This document shows, piece after piece, positions 45,258-53,842 of a stretch of 64,000 bases of DNA (position 1 is the first letter of the stretch; each line of letters opens with the position of its first letter). The notes under the pieces were generated by a model, which saw nothing but the letters and a program-made list of their open reading frames with translations, searched no databases and was not told where the DNA came from. Origin of the DNA: CAWAPS01 sp963783945. GTDB taxonomy: Bacteria; Actinomycetota; Acidimicrobiia; Acidimicrobiales; Palsa-688. The DNA lies in the NCBI GenBank assembly GCA_963783945.1, contig CAWAPS010000027.1, positions 1 to 64,000 of the forward strand, in the 5' to 3' direction. Both the position numbers and the translations under genes were made by a program.

Positions 45258-46097
45258 ATGTCGCCTTCGAGGTTCTCGGCGGACGCGGTAGGGATGTGCC
45301 TCGAAACACTGCTGGCCGATCCGCGTAAATGCGACGCCACCGAGTTCGAGCGGATTGTGAACGCCACGTCGGCCGCGGGATTCAGGTCCGTCACCATGTG
45401 GTCATGGAAGGCTCTGGAGATCGGTGTTCCCACCGCCCGCAGGATTCTCGACGACGCCGGGGTCAAGGTCCGCTTGGCCGAGGTACGAACCCGATGGGCC
45501 GAGGGACCGGGCCCCGCCGTCGATGGTATCGACGCCCACCTGGACCTGGCAGCCGCACTCGGGGCGGAGATGGTGCTGGCGGTGTCCCAGTACACGGCAA
45601 TGGATGTCTCTCTCGGGGCGGAGGGCTTCGCCGCGCTGTGCGAACGCGCTGCCGACCGAGGCCTACGGGTGACGATCGAATTCATTCCGTGTCGAGCGCT
45701 CTGCGATCTCGCCACCGCGTGGGAGGTCGTGGGTCGGTCCCGGGCGAGCAACGGAGGGATCGATATCGACCTGATGCACTGGCAGCACCAGCCGGGAGGA
45801 CCGGACCTCGATCTTCTTCGGACAATACCGCCGCGACACGTCCACTACGTGCAGGTGTGCGACGCCGACCGCCCGGCACCTGCCCTTGAAGAGTACATTG
45901 ATACAGCGATTCGGGCCCGGCCGCTGCCAGGTGACGGCGTCGTAGATATCGGCGCCGTTATATCCACCCTGGACTCGATAGGAGCCGACCCGTTCTTTGC
46001 CATGGAAGTCTTCAACACCAGGCTTCTTGCCAAGGGCCCGGAGGCGATGGCCAGGAGGCTGAGCGAAGTGGCTGACGCACTGTTCTCGGGGGTCTGA
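45258..46097 (+). CDS. Sugar-phosphate isomerase/epimerase-like TIM barrel, copy 2
   Basis: 279 residues from ATG 45258, which follows GGGGG. Paralogue of the gene at 34540: both contain VGMCLETLLAD, ARRILDDAGV, GFAALCERAA, CDLATAW, HVHYVQVCDA and RPLPGDGVVDI. Metal-site candidates lie in TIEFIPCRALCDLATAWEVV, GGIDIDLMHWQHQPGGPDLD and PFFAMEVFNTRLLAKGPEAM. It is followed 29 nt later by a Gfo/Idh/MocA dehydrogenase, a pairing common in inositol- or sugar-acid-type pathways, though the substrate here is unknown. Confidence 0.85.
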   Translation: MSPSRFSADAVGMCLETLLADPRKCDATEFERIVNATSAAGFRSVTMWSWKALEIGVPTARRILDDAGVKVRLAEVRTRWAEGPGPAVDGIDAHLDLAAALGAEMVLAVSQYTAMDVSLGAEGFAALCERAADRGLRVTIEFIPCRALCDLATAWEVVGRSRASNGGIDIDLMHWQHQPGGPDLDLLRTIPPRHVHYVQVCDADRPAPALEEYIDTAIRARPLPGDGVVDIGAVISTLDSIGADPFFAMEVFNTRLLAKGPEAMARRLSEVADALFSGV

Positions 46098-46126
46098 GCG
46101 GCTCACCAGGCTGAGAGGAGTACATC

Positions 46127-47227
46127 ATGAAACCGGGGATAGGAGCCGTTGTCGTCGGCACGAGCTACGGGGTGCTCTCCCACGTCCACGCACTGCGCGA
46201 CGCCGGCTTCGAAGTGCTGGCGCTGGTAGGTCGCGATCCGGTCAAGGCCGAGACGCGTGCCCACAAGCTAGACGTTCGCCATGGGCTCACGAACCTGCAC
46301 GACGCCCTGGCCCTCGAGCGGGCACAGGTGGTTGCGGTCGCGACACCGCCGCATACCCACGCCGAGATCGCGCTCGCGGCGGTGGCGGCCGGAAAACATG
46401 TCTTGTGCGAGAAGCCCTTCGCGCTCGACCTGTCCGAGGCCCGAGCCGTACTGCGCGCCGCGGAACACGCAGGCGTGGTCCATCTCATGGGTCTGGAGCA
46501 CCGCTTCGGCACTACCCAGGAGTCGTTGCGGCGGGTCGTGGCTTCCGGCGTGATCGGACAGCCTCAGAAGGCGCTGATCATTCGCCACCGTCCATCATTG
46601 ATTGATCCCGGGGTCGAGCTTCCCGATTGGTGGGAGTCGAGCGCGAATGGTGGAGGCTGGTTGGGCGCGCTGGGGTCCCACATCGTCGATCAGGTGCGAA
46701 CTACCTTGGGCGAGTTCGAGGGGGTCAGCGCCTCGCTCGAGACCCTGGCCCGGCGGCCGGCGATGACCGCAGACGACACGTATACGGTCCAGTTCCGGGT
46801 CGCCGGGGGCTGCACCGGCATACTGCACAGTTCGTGCGCGGTGGCCGGTCCGGCCGTACCGACGACGAAGATCGGCGGCACGGGGGGCGTAGTTTGGCTC
46901 GAAGGGGACGACGTATGGGTCGATTCCGGGGAAGGTCCGCGACAGGTTCCTGACCCGACGAACCTGCCTCGGGTGCCACCACAGCCGCCTTCCCCGGAGT
47001 TTCTGCCCCCGTACGCCCGGGATACGGGGTGGCACACATCCGGGTTGGACCGAGTGCTCTTCGCCCGGGTGTACGGGCGGATGCGGGAGAGGATTGAATG
47101 CATTCCTGCGTCGGATGACCCGGCCGCCGCCACATTTGCCGACGGAGCCGCGTGCCAGGCGATTCTCGACGCGATCCGGCGGTCTGACAAAGAAGACGGG
47201 CGCTGGACGGATGTCGAGCCGGTTTGA
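46127..47227 (+). CDS. Gfo/Idh/MocA-family NAD(P)-dependent oxidoreductase
   Basis: 366 residues. The N-terminal Rossmann fold has IGAVVVGTSYGVLSHVHALR in place of the usual GxGxxG spacing. Then come VVAVATPPHTHAEIALAAVA and the signature KHVLCEKPFALDLSEARAV. The C-terminal alpha/beta domain starts with VHLMGLEHRFGTTQESLRRV, and contains GGGWLGALGSHIVDQVRTTL with the substrate His. GAGAGGAG precedes the ATG at 46127. Such enzymes oxidise or reduce polyols, sugar acids or other cyclic alcohols. Forms a likely operon with the isomerase-like copy 2. Confidence 0.9.
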   Translation: MKPGIGAVVVGTSYGVLSHVHALRDAGFEVLALVGRDPVKAETRAHKLDVRHGLTNLHDALALERAQVVAVATPPHTHAEIALAAVAAGKHVLCEKPFALDLSEARAVLRAAEHAGVVHLMGLEHRFGTTQESLRRVVASGVIGQPQKALIIRHRPSLIDPGVELPDWWESSANGGGWLGALGSHIVDQVRTTLGEFEGVSASLETLARRPAMTADDTYTVQFRVAGGCTGILHSSCAVAGPAVPTTKIGGTGGVVWLEGDDVWVDSGEGPRQVPDPTNLPRVPPQPPSPEFLPPYARDTGWHTSGLDRVLFARVYGRMRERIECIPASDDPAAATFADGAACQAILDAIRRSDKEDGRWTDVEPV

Positions 47228-47229
47228 TA

Positions 47230-47270
47230 CCTCGGTCCGGCATATCCCCGGCCGGACCGCCCAGCCGAGG
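47230..47270. terminator. Nested GC-rich stem between convergent genes
   Basis: GGTCCGG (47234-47240) pairs with CCGGACC (47252-47258), and an outer CCTCGG (47230-47235) can pair with CCGAGG (47265-47270). It lies exactly between the convergent stops of the Gfo/Idh/MocA gene and the alcohol dehydrogenase, a usual place for a bidirectional terminator. Confidence 0.45.
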
Positions 47271-48368
47271 CTACGCCGGGATCAAGACCGACCGGGCGAC
47301 GTCGCCGCGCTGCATGGCGTCGAAGGCGTCGTGCACTTGATCGAGGCGGAGCCGAAGCGATACCAGTTCGTCCAGTTGCAACTTACCCTCGCCGTACAGG
47401 CGGACGAGCTTGGGATACTCCGCTCGGAACTCGCCCATCCCCATCATGTTTCCCCTCACGGTTCGCCCGGCCCGGATGAGATCGTTGACGGAAAATGTCA
47501 GCTCCGGATCGGCGAGTCCGGTGAACACGACGGTGCCGCCCCGGCGGGTCATGGGCAGGGCGTTGCGAGCGGTGCCCATCGATCCGACAAAGTCGAAAGC
47601 GAATGTTGTGCCCGAGCCGTTCGTGAGCGCTCGCACCTGTTCCACCGGATCGCCCTGTGACGGGTCGACCAGATCGGTTGCTCCGAAAGTGGAAGCCAGC
47701 CCGAGCTTGTGCGGGTTTACGTCCACGGCGATGATTCTCTCGGCGCCGGCTATCCGTCCGGCCTGAACCGCGTTGAGACCCACTCCGCCGCAGCCGATGA
47801 CGGCCATCGTGTCACCGGCCGTGACTCGAGCAACATTGGCCACGGCGCCGAAGCCGGTCACGACGGCGCAGCCCAGCAGGGCGGCCGAAGTGAGCGGTAT
47901 GGACTCGTCGACCTTCACCGCGGAGAGACGATGCACGACCGACTCCTCGCTCCAGCATCCGATTCCGGCCATCTGGCCCACGGGCTGGCCGCTGAGAGCC
48001 AGCGGGAATGTGCCGTCGGGGAGGGCACCGCCGAGAGTCTTCGGATAGGCCGTGCACAGCGTGGGCTGGCCGCGGACACAGGAGGGGCACGACCCGCATT
48101 GGGGCATCACGCAGAGCACCACGTGATCTCCCACCTGGAGGTCGGTCACGCCCGGGCCGACCTCCAGGACCTCTCCGGCGCCCTCGTGTCCGAGCACGAT
48201 AGGGACGTGCATCGAAGCTGCCCCGGCCTGGTAGACATGCAGATCCGAATGACAGACCCCCGCGGCTTCCAGCCGGACACGGATCTGATCCGGCCCGGGC
48301 CGGGCGAGGGACAGCTCTTCGACCCTGAGGGACGTCCCCGGCTTGCTCAGCACGACGGCTCTCGGCAT
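47271..48368 (-). CDS. Zinc-dependent alcohol dehydrogenase (MDR superfamily)
   Basis: 365 residues from ATG 48368, which follows GGAGG by eight bases; the longer frame from 48386 has no site. Catalytic zinc ligands: Cys in AAGVCHSDLHVYQ and the HE of VLGHEGAGEVLEVG. The structural zinc lobe has four Cys in CGSCPSCVRGQPTLC. The cofactor motif is VIGCGGVGLNAVQAGRIAGA, followed by IIAVDVNPHKLGLA, whose Asp favours NAD. It looks like the class-III/NDMA-dependent-like actinobacterial group. Probably makes the aldehyde used by an ALDH such as that at 37801. Divergent from the relic at 48507. Confidence 0.92.
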   Translation of the reverse strand: MPRAVVLSKPGTSLRVEELSLARPGPDQIRVRLEAAGVCHSDLHVYQAGAASMHVPIVLGHEGAGEVLEVGPGVTDLQVGDHVVLCVMPQCGSCPSCVRGQPTLCTAYPKTLGGALPDGTFPLALSGQPVGQMAGIGCWSEESVVHRLSAVKVDESIPLTSAALLGCAVVTGFGAVANVARVTAGDTMAVIGCGGVGLNAVQAGRIAGAERIIAVDVNPHKLGLASTFGATDLVDPSQGDPVEQVRALTNGSGTTFAFDFVGSMGTARNALPMTRRGGTVVFTGLADPELTFSVNDLIRAGRTVRGNMMGMGEFRAEYPKLVRLYGEGKLQLDELVSLRLRLDQVHDAFDAMQRGDVARSVLIPA

Positions 48369-48446
48369 GGCAATTACCTCCGGCAAGTGGATTCTACGGG
48401 CGCCGGCACGACTTGACGCTCAGAAGGGTGCTGAATAGACTCAAAC

Positions 48447-48456
48447 ATGGATTTAT
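48447..48456. promoter_or_regulatory. ATGGATTTAT box between ADH and the operon at 48.5 kb
   Basis: Preceded by AATAGACTC exactly as at 40781. It lies 78 bp from the ADH start and about 50 bp from the acyl-CoA synthetase relic, so it may serve both directions. Confidence 0.4.
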
Positions 48457-48506
48457 GAAATAGCACGCAAGGCCACTTCACTGCAATCTGTCGAGGGGAA
48501 GGCTGA

Positions 48507-48715
48507 ATGGGGACGGATAATACGACCCCACGCGTCCTGGAGTTCACGGCTGAGAAGTGGGCCGACGCGGAGGCAATTGTCGACGGCGAGGTCCGCCTGA
48601 GGCCACGAGGGCTGCGCCCACCCCGGGGGAGTGGATCGTTGCCGCGCTCGGAGTCCAACCAGCCGGCGGAGTCATTGTGCCTATGGACCTACATGGAAAC
48701 GAGGTAACGAAGTGA
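48507..48715 (+). pseudogene. Acyl-CoA synthetase (AMP-binding) N-terminal relic
   Basis: Starts MGTDNTTPRVLEFTAEKWAD, then AEAIVDGEVRL, the usual opening of class-I adenylate-forming CoA ligases. After VRL about 35 codons are missing and the frame shifts to EWIVAALGVQPAGGVIVPMD, the helix-strand that normally follows VALWAPNS, ending LHGNEVTK with a stop at 48715. The remaining more than 400 residues, including all AMP-binding motifs, are gone. The stop overlaps the GTG of the next gene (GTGA), so the deletion left a short coupled leader. CoA activation must therefore come from elsewhere, for example the CoA-transferase at 51578. Confidence 0.65.
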
Positions 48716-49107
48716 CAGCAGACTTCGGGGCAGCGAGGCTTTGGCACACGCTAGTGGGCGCGGTGCAGAGCGGAGAGCTCGACAAGGCCAGGGCTTTGGT
48801 GACCGACGACTTCCAGTGGCAGGTGATGGGGCGTTTTCAATACGCCGGTATCTATAACGGTGTCGAAGGCCTGGCTGCTCTGCTGAAGGGTGTGCGCGAC
48901 GCCAGCGGCAACACTTTTCGCATGACACCTGAGCTGAGCCTCGGGAGCGACGAGGCGGCGGCCATCGTCGGACATGTCACCGCGTCACGGGCGGGTAAGA
49001 CCCTGGATGCCCAAAACGTGTTCATCGTCAGGTGTGAGAACGGTCTGATCGCCCGGGGCTGGACGATACCGGTCGACCAGTACGCCTATGACGAGTTCTG
49101 GGAGTGA
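48712..49107 (+). CDS. SnoaL-like (NTF2-fold) protein, third copy
   Basis: 131 residues from GTG 48712, with ACGAGG upstream. Fold signs: AARLWHTLVGAVQSGELDKA, RALVTDDFQWQVMGRFQYAG, YNGVEGLAALLKGVRDASGN, AAAIVGHVTASRAGKTLDAQ and NVFIVRCENGLIARGWTIPV. It resembles ketosteroid-isomerase-like and SnoaL-type proteins in which a cavity carries one acidic base (candidates Asp in VTDDF or VDQYAYDEF). First intact gene of an eight-gene overlapping series (48712-56891). Confidence 0.75.
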   Translation: MTADFGAARLWHTLVGAVQSGELDKARALVTDDFQWQVMGRFQYAGIYNGVEGLAALLKGVRDASGNTFRMTPELSLGSDEAAAIVGHVTASRAGKTLDAQNVFIVRCENGLIARGWTIPVDQYAYDEFWE

Positions 49108-49114
49108 CACCGAC

Positions 49115-50038
49115 GTGAAGCTGGGCCTTCTGACGCCCGTGCTGTCGCTGAGCCCGGGCAAGCACGCATCATGGGAGCTAGACGGCACCATCGACGATGT
49201 CGCTCGGATCGCCGAAGCCGCCGAACGTCTGGGATACGAGTACATCACCTGCAGCGAGCACGTGGCTGTCCCGGTCCAGAGGGATGACGGGTTCGGACCG
49301 GGCCACTTCCCCGGGTCCCGATATTGGGACCCGCTTCCGACCTTCGGCTACCTGGCGGCGCGGACGCAAAAGATTCGCTTCACCACCCTTGTGCTGGTGC
49401 TCTCCTACCACCACCCGCTCGAGGTCGCCAAGCGGTTTGGCACCCTCGACCGGATCTGTGGTGGACGCCTCAACCTCGGGGTAGGAGTCGGCTACTTGAG
49501 GCCGGAGTTCGATCTGCTCGGGGTCGAGTTCGACCAGCGCAATGCCAGGTCAGACGATGCCATCCGGGCCATCCGGGCTTCCTTCGGAAGACCTGTTCCC
49601 GACTATGAGGGTCCGTATTTCAAATATTCGGAGATGGTGATCGATCCATGTGGAGTTCAGCAGCAGATCCCACTGTGGGTCGGGGGCCGAACCCGCCGTT
49701 CACTTCGGCGTGCCCTCGAGCTGGGTGATGCGTGGTGCCCGTTCGCCCTCTCGCCGGAGCAGCTGAACGACTGGATCGCCGAGGTGTCCGATACGCCGCT
49801 CTGGTACCAGCGAGAGCATCCTTTGGATGTAGCTGTGAGCACCATCGTCGACCCTCTCGGCACCTCAGAAGAGACGGCTCACACCGTTAACGCCCTGGGC
49901 CAGGCCGGCGCCACCATGCTGACGCTGCGGTTCGTCCACGGCTCCTTGGGCCACTATATGGAGCAGCTCGAAGCGATGGTCGATCTGATGGTCCAAATTG
50001 GGCTGGGGAGTGCTGACGAAACACCGAGGTGGACGTGA
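49115..50038 (+). CDS. LLM-class (F420- or FMN-dependent) oxidoreductase
   Basis: 307-aa luciferase-like TIM barrel. Landmarks: KLGLLTPVLSLSPGKHASW, EAAERLGYEYITCSEHVAVP, TQKIRFTTLVLVLSYHHPLE, GTLDRICGGRLNLGVGVGYL and PLWVGGRTRRSLRRALELGD. Actinobacterial members with this pattern commonly use coenzyme F420, but FMN-dependent monooxygenases share it; sequence alone does not settle this. GTG 49115 is preferred (GGGAG upstream); ATG 49088 overlaps the previous gene and has no site. Its stop overlaps the BVMO start by 10 nt. Confidence 0.87.
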   Translation: MKLGLLTPVLSLSPGKHASWELDGTIDDVARIAEAAERLGYEYITCSEHVAVPVQRDDGFGPGHFPGSRYWDPLPTFGYLAARTQKIRFTTLVLVLSYHHPLEVAKRFGTLDRICGGRLNLGVGVGYLRPEFDLLGVEFDQRNARSDDAIRAIRASFGRPVPDYEGPYFKYSEMVIDPCGVQQQIPLWVGGRTRRSLRRALELGDAWCPFALSPEQLNDWIAEVSDTPLWYQREHPLDVAVSTIVDPLGTSEETAHTVNALGQAGATMLTLRFVHGSLGHYMEQLEAMVDLMVQIGLGSADETPRWT

Positions 50039-51519
50039 TAGATCGAGACGGGCAACCTGGACGCGTGCGCCTCGCCATCATCGGCGCCGGCCCGGGCGGC
50101 ATCTGCATGGGCATCAAGCTCAAAGAGGCGGGATTCGACGACTTCATGATCCTGGAGGGCAGCGACGGAGTCGGCGGCACGTGGCGCCGGCATGTCTACC
50201 CCGGATGCGCTTGCGACGTCCCGTCGCATGTGTACCAGTACTCATTCGAGCTGAATCCCGATTGGAGCCGCCCATACGCCTCACAGCCCGAGATCCTGAC
50301 GTACCTCGAGCGCTGTGCCGAGAAGTACGCCGTTCTCCCGCACTGCCGGTTCAACTGCAAAGTAGCGGCCGCAACGTGGCAGGAGGACCGGGCCACATGG
50401 GCCCTGGAGCTGGCATCCGGCGACACTCTCGAGGCGAACATCGTCGTCAGCGCGGTGGGTATGTTCAACGCATTGGTCTGGCCGGACATCCCGGGGGTTG
50501 CCACCTTCCAAGGGACCATGTTCCATTCCGCCCACTGGAACTGGGACCATGACATGACCGGCGAGACGGTTGCCGTCATCGGCAGCGCAGCCAGTGCGGT
50601 CCAGTTCGTGCCCGAGGTAGTCAAACAGGCAGCCCAGGTGTACCTGTTCCAGCGTACGGCAAACTGGGTGCTTCCTAAACCGGACGCCCCGTACACTCCC
50701 GACCAGCTCAAGCATTTCCGCACCAATCAGGCAGCGCGTCAAGCCGCACGCGATGAGGTGTTCTCCACCCAGGAGACCAACAACGTAGCGAAGGCCGACG
50801 CGGCAGCGAGAGCGACACGAGAAGCGCTGGTACTCTCGGCCATCGATGTGATCGAGGACCCAGCGGTACGGGAGAAGTTGCGACCTCAACACCCGTGGGG
50901 CTGTAAGCGCCCATTGCTTTCAAACGACTTCTATCGGGCGTTCAACCGACCTAACCTCGAACTGGTTACCGATTCGATCGACTTCATCCGCGACAAGGCC
51001 ATTGTGACCAGGGATGGCGTGGAGCGCTGCGCCGATACCCTCATCCTGGCAACCGGGTACGACACGACTAAATACGCTTCGGTCATCGACGTCGCCGGTC
51101 GCAATGGAGCGACCCTCGCGGACGTTTGGCACGACGGCGCTCAGGCCTACCTGGGCATCACGACGTCCCAGTTCCCGAACTTCTTCATGCTCTACGGACC
51201 GAACACGAACAACGGCTCGATCATCACGATGATCGAGTTCCAGGTTGCTCACATTGTTGCCGTCGTCCGACTGATGACGGATCAGAATCTCGAGTGGATC
51301 GATGTGCGCCCTGAGAGGATGGCTTCGTACAACGAGGAGGTCCAGCGCGCCATCAGCGGCGTGGCCCACTGGCAAGCCGGTTGCAACGGCTACTACAGGT
51401 CTGCTTCGGGCCGAGTCGTTACCCAGTGGCCCAGCACCATGACCGACTACCGCGACCGGGTCGTGGTGCCAGACCCGGACGACTTCATCACCACCGTTAC
51501 CAAGCAAGCGCTTGACTGA
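50029..51519 (+). CDS. Flavin-containing monooxygenase, Baeyer-Villiger type, copy 1
   Basis: 496 residues from GTG 50029, overlapping the LLM gene. FAD site IIGAGPGGICMGIKLKEAGF (about residues 16-35), then VGGTWRRHVYPGCACDVPSH. The BVMO fingerprint is F-x-G-x-x-x-H-x-x-x-W in FQGTMFHSAHWNWD (about 160-173). The NADPH Rossmann motif is VIGSAASAVQFVPEV, ATGY lies in LILATGYDTT, and the end FPNFFMLYGPNTNNGS is typical. BVMOs convert ketones to esters or lactones with O2 and NADPH. The last 20 bp of the gene form the palindromic site shared with 60821. Confidence 0.9.
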   Translation: MDVIDRDGQPGRVRLAIIGAGPGGICMGIKLKEAGFDDFMILEGSDGVGGTWRRHVYPGCACDVPSHVYQYSFELNPDWSRPYASQPEILTYLERCAEKYAVLPHCRFNCKVAAATWQEDRATWALELASGDTLEANIVVSAVGMFNALVWPDIPGVATFQGTMFHSAHWNWDHDMTGETVAVIGSAASAVQFVPEVVKQAAQVYLFQRTANWVLPKPDAPYTPDQLKHFRTNQAARQAARDEVFSTQETNNVAKADAAARATREALVLSAIDVIEDPAVREKLRPQHPWGCKRPLLSNDFYRAFNRPNLELVTDSIDFIRDKAIVTRDGVERCADTLILATGYDTTKYASVIDVAGRNGATLADVWHDGAQAYLGITTSQFPNFFMLYGPNTNNGSIITMIEFQVAHIVAVVRLMTDQNLEWIDVRPERMASYNEEVQRAISGVAHWQAGCNGYYRSASGRVVTQWPSTMTDYRDRVVVPDPDDFITTVTKQALD

Positions 51520-51520
51520 A
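51501..51520. promoter_or_regulatory. 20-bp palindromic site CAAGCAAGCGCTTGACTGAA, copy 1
   Basis: The core CAAGCGCTTG is a perfect palindrome. The full 20 bases recur exactly, in reverse orientation, at 60821-60840. This copy overlaps the BVMO stop codon and lies 57 bp before the CoA-transferase start, in front of the TetR-containing gene group. The core fits the CAAG-NN-CTTG half-site arrangement that I recall for KstR2-type TetR repressors of mycobacteria. Confidence 0.7.
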
Positions 51521-51577
51521 GGTTCTGCGTCCGGTTAAAGTCCGTAGCCAGCCGGCCGGAAGGTTGTCGAAGCGCTG

Positions 51578-53842
51578 ATGCGAAGAGTCCTCGGTACTGT
51601 CGGACGCACCGAGTTGCCGGCCGGACCGCTGGCCGGCACCTTGGTGCTGGACTTCGGGCAGACAGCCGTCGGGCCGGTGAGCGCAATGTTCCTCGGCTAT
51701 CTGGGCGCCACCGTCATCAAGATCGAACAGCCTCGCGGCGAGCTCGGTCGATTCGACGTGAGCCGCAAGCATGACGCGGGCTTCACCTTCCTCAGCACAA
51801 ACCTGGGCAAGTACGGGGTCACGCTCGATCTAAAGGATCATATCGACCACTCGTACGTACTGGCACTGATCGCCCGGGCCGACGTGGTCATTGACAACTT
51901 CCGGAGCCCTGACGTGATGCGGAGGTTGGGACTGGACTACTTCGACCGCCTCAAACATCTCAACCCTGGTCTGATTTACCTCCAATCTTCTTCCTTCCAG
52001 GGTCGAGGTCCATTGCGGGCGCTCACCAGCTTCGAGTGGGTGGCCCAAGCGGTGAGCGGCTTCGCCGGAGCGACCGGTTCGGCTGGCGGTGGACCGGAGT
52101 TCTCTCGGGGTACCGCTTATCTCGATTGGACGGGCGCGATGATCAACACGGCGGCGGTCCTGGCGGGTCTGCATCTGCGGAAGGCCACCGGAGAGGGAAG
52201 CATGCTGTCCACATCGCAATTCGGAACAGGAGTATTCGCCGGCGCCTCCAGGCTCGCGACCTACGTCGTCGCTCCTGATGCTCCGCTCAGGCTGGGCCAC
52301 GACTTCGGGCAGGACATGCTCGATCGGGCGTTCGTGGCCGCCGACGGCTATGTGGCGATCTGTGCCCCGACCGACGCGGTGTGGCGGCGGCTCATGGGGG
52401 CCATGGGGCTACCGCTCGATACGCCCGTGGACGCGACCGGCAGGCGGCTGGAATCGGCAATCAAGTCGCGATCGATGGACGAGTGGCTGACCCAACTTCG
52501 CCAGGCGCGAGTACCCAGCGCCGCGGTCCGGTCAGCTCCGACCCTGGTAGCCATGCTGCGAAGCGAGCCTCAGATAGTCGAGCAAGGCCTCGTCGAGGAG
52601 CGCGATCCGGGACGCGGCGGGGTGCTCTATCCGGCGCCTCCGTGGCAGATGGTCGATGTGAAGCCCGCAGTAATGCGTCCGGCCCCCGAACTGGGTGAGC
52701 ACGACGAGCTCCTCAAGCGCGTCGTCGAGCCGGCGCCGGCGGCGCCACACGCCGAGACCATCGCCCACCGTCCCGAATACACCATGAAGCCCGTGAGTAG
52801 CAGCCAGCCTTTAGCCGGACTGACGATCGTAGAGGTCGGCACGGGCCTCGCTGTTGGCACCGCCGGGATGCTCCTAGCCGACTTCGGCGCGGGCGTCACG
52901 AAGGTCCTGCCCCCGTGGGGGGAGTCGTCGGTGGCCCCGGATGGGCCCGCCGGGGAGGTGGTGGAGGAGCAGCTCCATGAGAACAAAGCGGTGGAGCGCC
53001 TCCACCTGGGAACAGGAGACGGCAGGCGGCGACTCGACGACCTCGTCCGGCAGGCGTCGGCGATCATCGTCTCCGGTCCTATGCGCTTCCGCCGGGTCTT
53101 CGGGTTAGAGGAGAGCGCCATTCGAGCGGTGCAAACCGACATCGTGTACTGCGGCCTCACCGGCTATGGGCCGAGCGGCCCCCTGGCCGACGCACCAGCG
53201 ACGGAATTCGATGTCCAGCTCCTGAGTGGGATGACCCGGCAGCTCGGCCGGGTTGGCGACCCCCCGGTACGGCAGGGTTTTCATCTGGCGTCGGTCAACA
53301 CAGGATACGCGGCGGCCCAGGCCGTAATGGCTGGCCTATTGCCCACCGGCCAGGCTGTTGACCGAGGCCGCCATTTCGAGGTCTCTCTGCTGAGGACAGC
53401 CGTCGTCCTCAACGGCTGGAACATCACTGCGGAATCCGGGCACGATGGAGTCGAAGGCAAACAGGTCAAAGCCTGGGCGTGGCCCCCCGATCATGGTTAT
53501 ACCTGTAAGGACCGACAGGTTCTGATCTCGATAAAGAACAACGACGAGGGGTGGGCCAAGTTTCTCGTTGCGCTGGACCGGGTGGACCTCCTCGCCGACG
53601 AACGGTTCAACAGTCTGGAGCGCTTGCGAGCCAACGAGTGGCAGCTCCCGGGGCTTCTGGCCGAGACCACGTGTGGGATGACCAGCGAGGACCTGAGGGC
53701 GATGGTCGAGGAGGCCGGAGGGCAGTTGGTACCGCTTCTCGACCCGAACGAGGTCCTCGACCATCCACAGGTTTCGGTACAGCACCTGGTGCGTCCGGGA
53801 GGACGGCGAATGGAGTTGCCAATCGATCTGGTGCGCCAATGA
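51578..53842 (+). CDS. Fused double CaiB/BaiF (class III) CoA-transferase
   Basis: 754 residues made of two CoA-transferase family III modules. Module 1 (about 15-395): GPLAGTLVLDFGQTAVGPVS, FLGYLGATVIKIEQPRGELG, NLGKYGVTLDLKD, and the expected catalytic Asp in TAYLDWTGAMINTAAVLAGL (about residue 182). Module 2 (about 405-754) begins with LAGLTIVEVGTGLAVGTAGM and LLADFGAGVTKVL. At the position of the Asp it has HLASVNTGYAAAQAVMAGLL (about 570), so Ser/Asn replaces Asp. One active and one structural half is inferred. It moves CoA between acids without ATP and would replace the lost acyl-CoA synthetase. Its stop overlaps the TetR start (ATGA). Confidence 0.9.
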   Translation: MRRVLGTVGRTELPAGPLAGTLVLDFGQTAVGPVSAMFLGYLGATVIKIEQPRGELGRFDVSRKHDAGFTFLSTNLGKYGVTLDLKDHIDHSYVLALIARADVVIDNFRSPDVMRRLGLDYFDRLKHLNPGLIYLQSSSFQGRGPLRALTSFEWVAQAVSGFAGATGSAGGGPEFSRGTAYLDWTGAMINTAAVLAGLHLRKATGEGSMLSTSQFGTGVFAGASRLATYVVAPDAPLRLGHDFGQDMLDRAFVAADGYVAICAPTDAVWRRLMGAMGLPLDTPVDATGRRLESAIKSRSMDEWLTQLRQARVPSAAVRSAPTLVAMLRSEPQIVEQGLVEERDPGRGGVLYPAPPWQMVDVKPAVMRPAPELGEHDELLKRVVEPAPAAPHAETIAHRPEYTMKPVSSSQPLAGLTIVEVGTGLAVGTAGMLLADFGAGVTKVLPPWGESSVAPDGPAGEVVEEQLHENKAVERLHLGTGDGRRRLDDLVRQASAIIVSGPMRFRRVFGLEESAIRAVQTDIVYCGLTGYGPSGPLADAPATEFDVQLLSGMTRQLGRVGDPPVRQGFHLASVNTGYAAAQAVMAGLLPTGQAVDRGRHFEVSLLRTAVVLNGWNITAESGHDGVEGKQVKAWAWPPDHGYTCKDRQVLISIKNNDEGWAKFLVALDRVDLLADERFNSLERLRANEWQLPGLLAETTCGMTSEDLRAMVEEAGGQLVPLLDPNEVLDHPQVSVQHLVRPGGRRMELPIDLVRQ

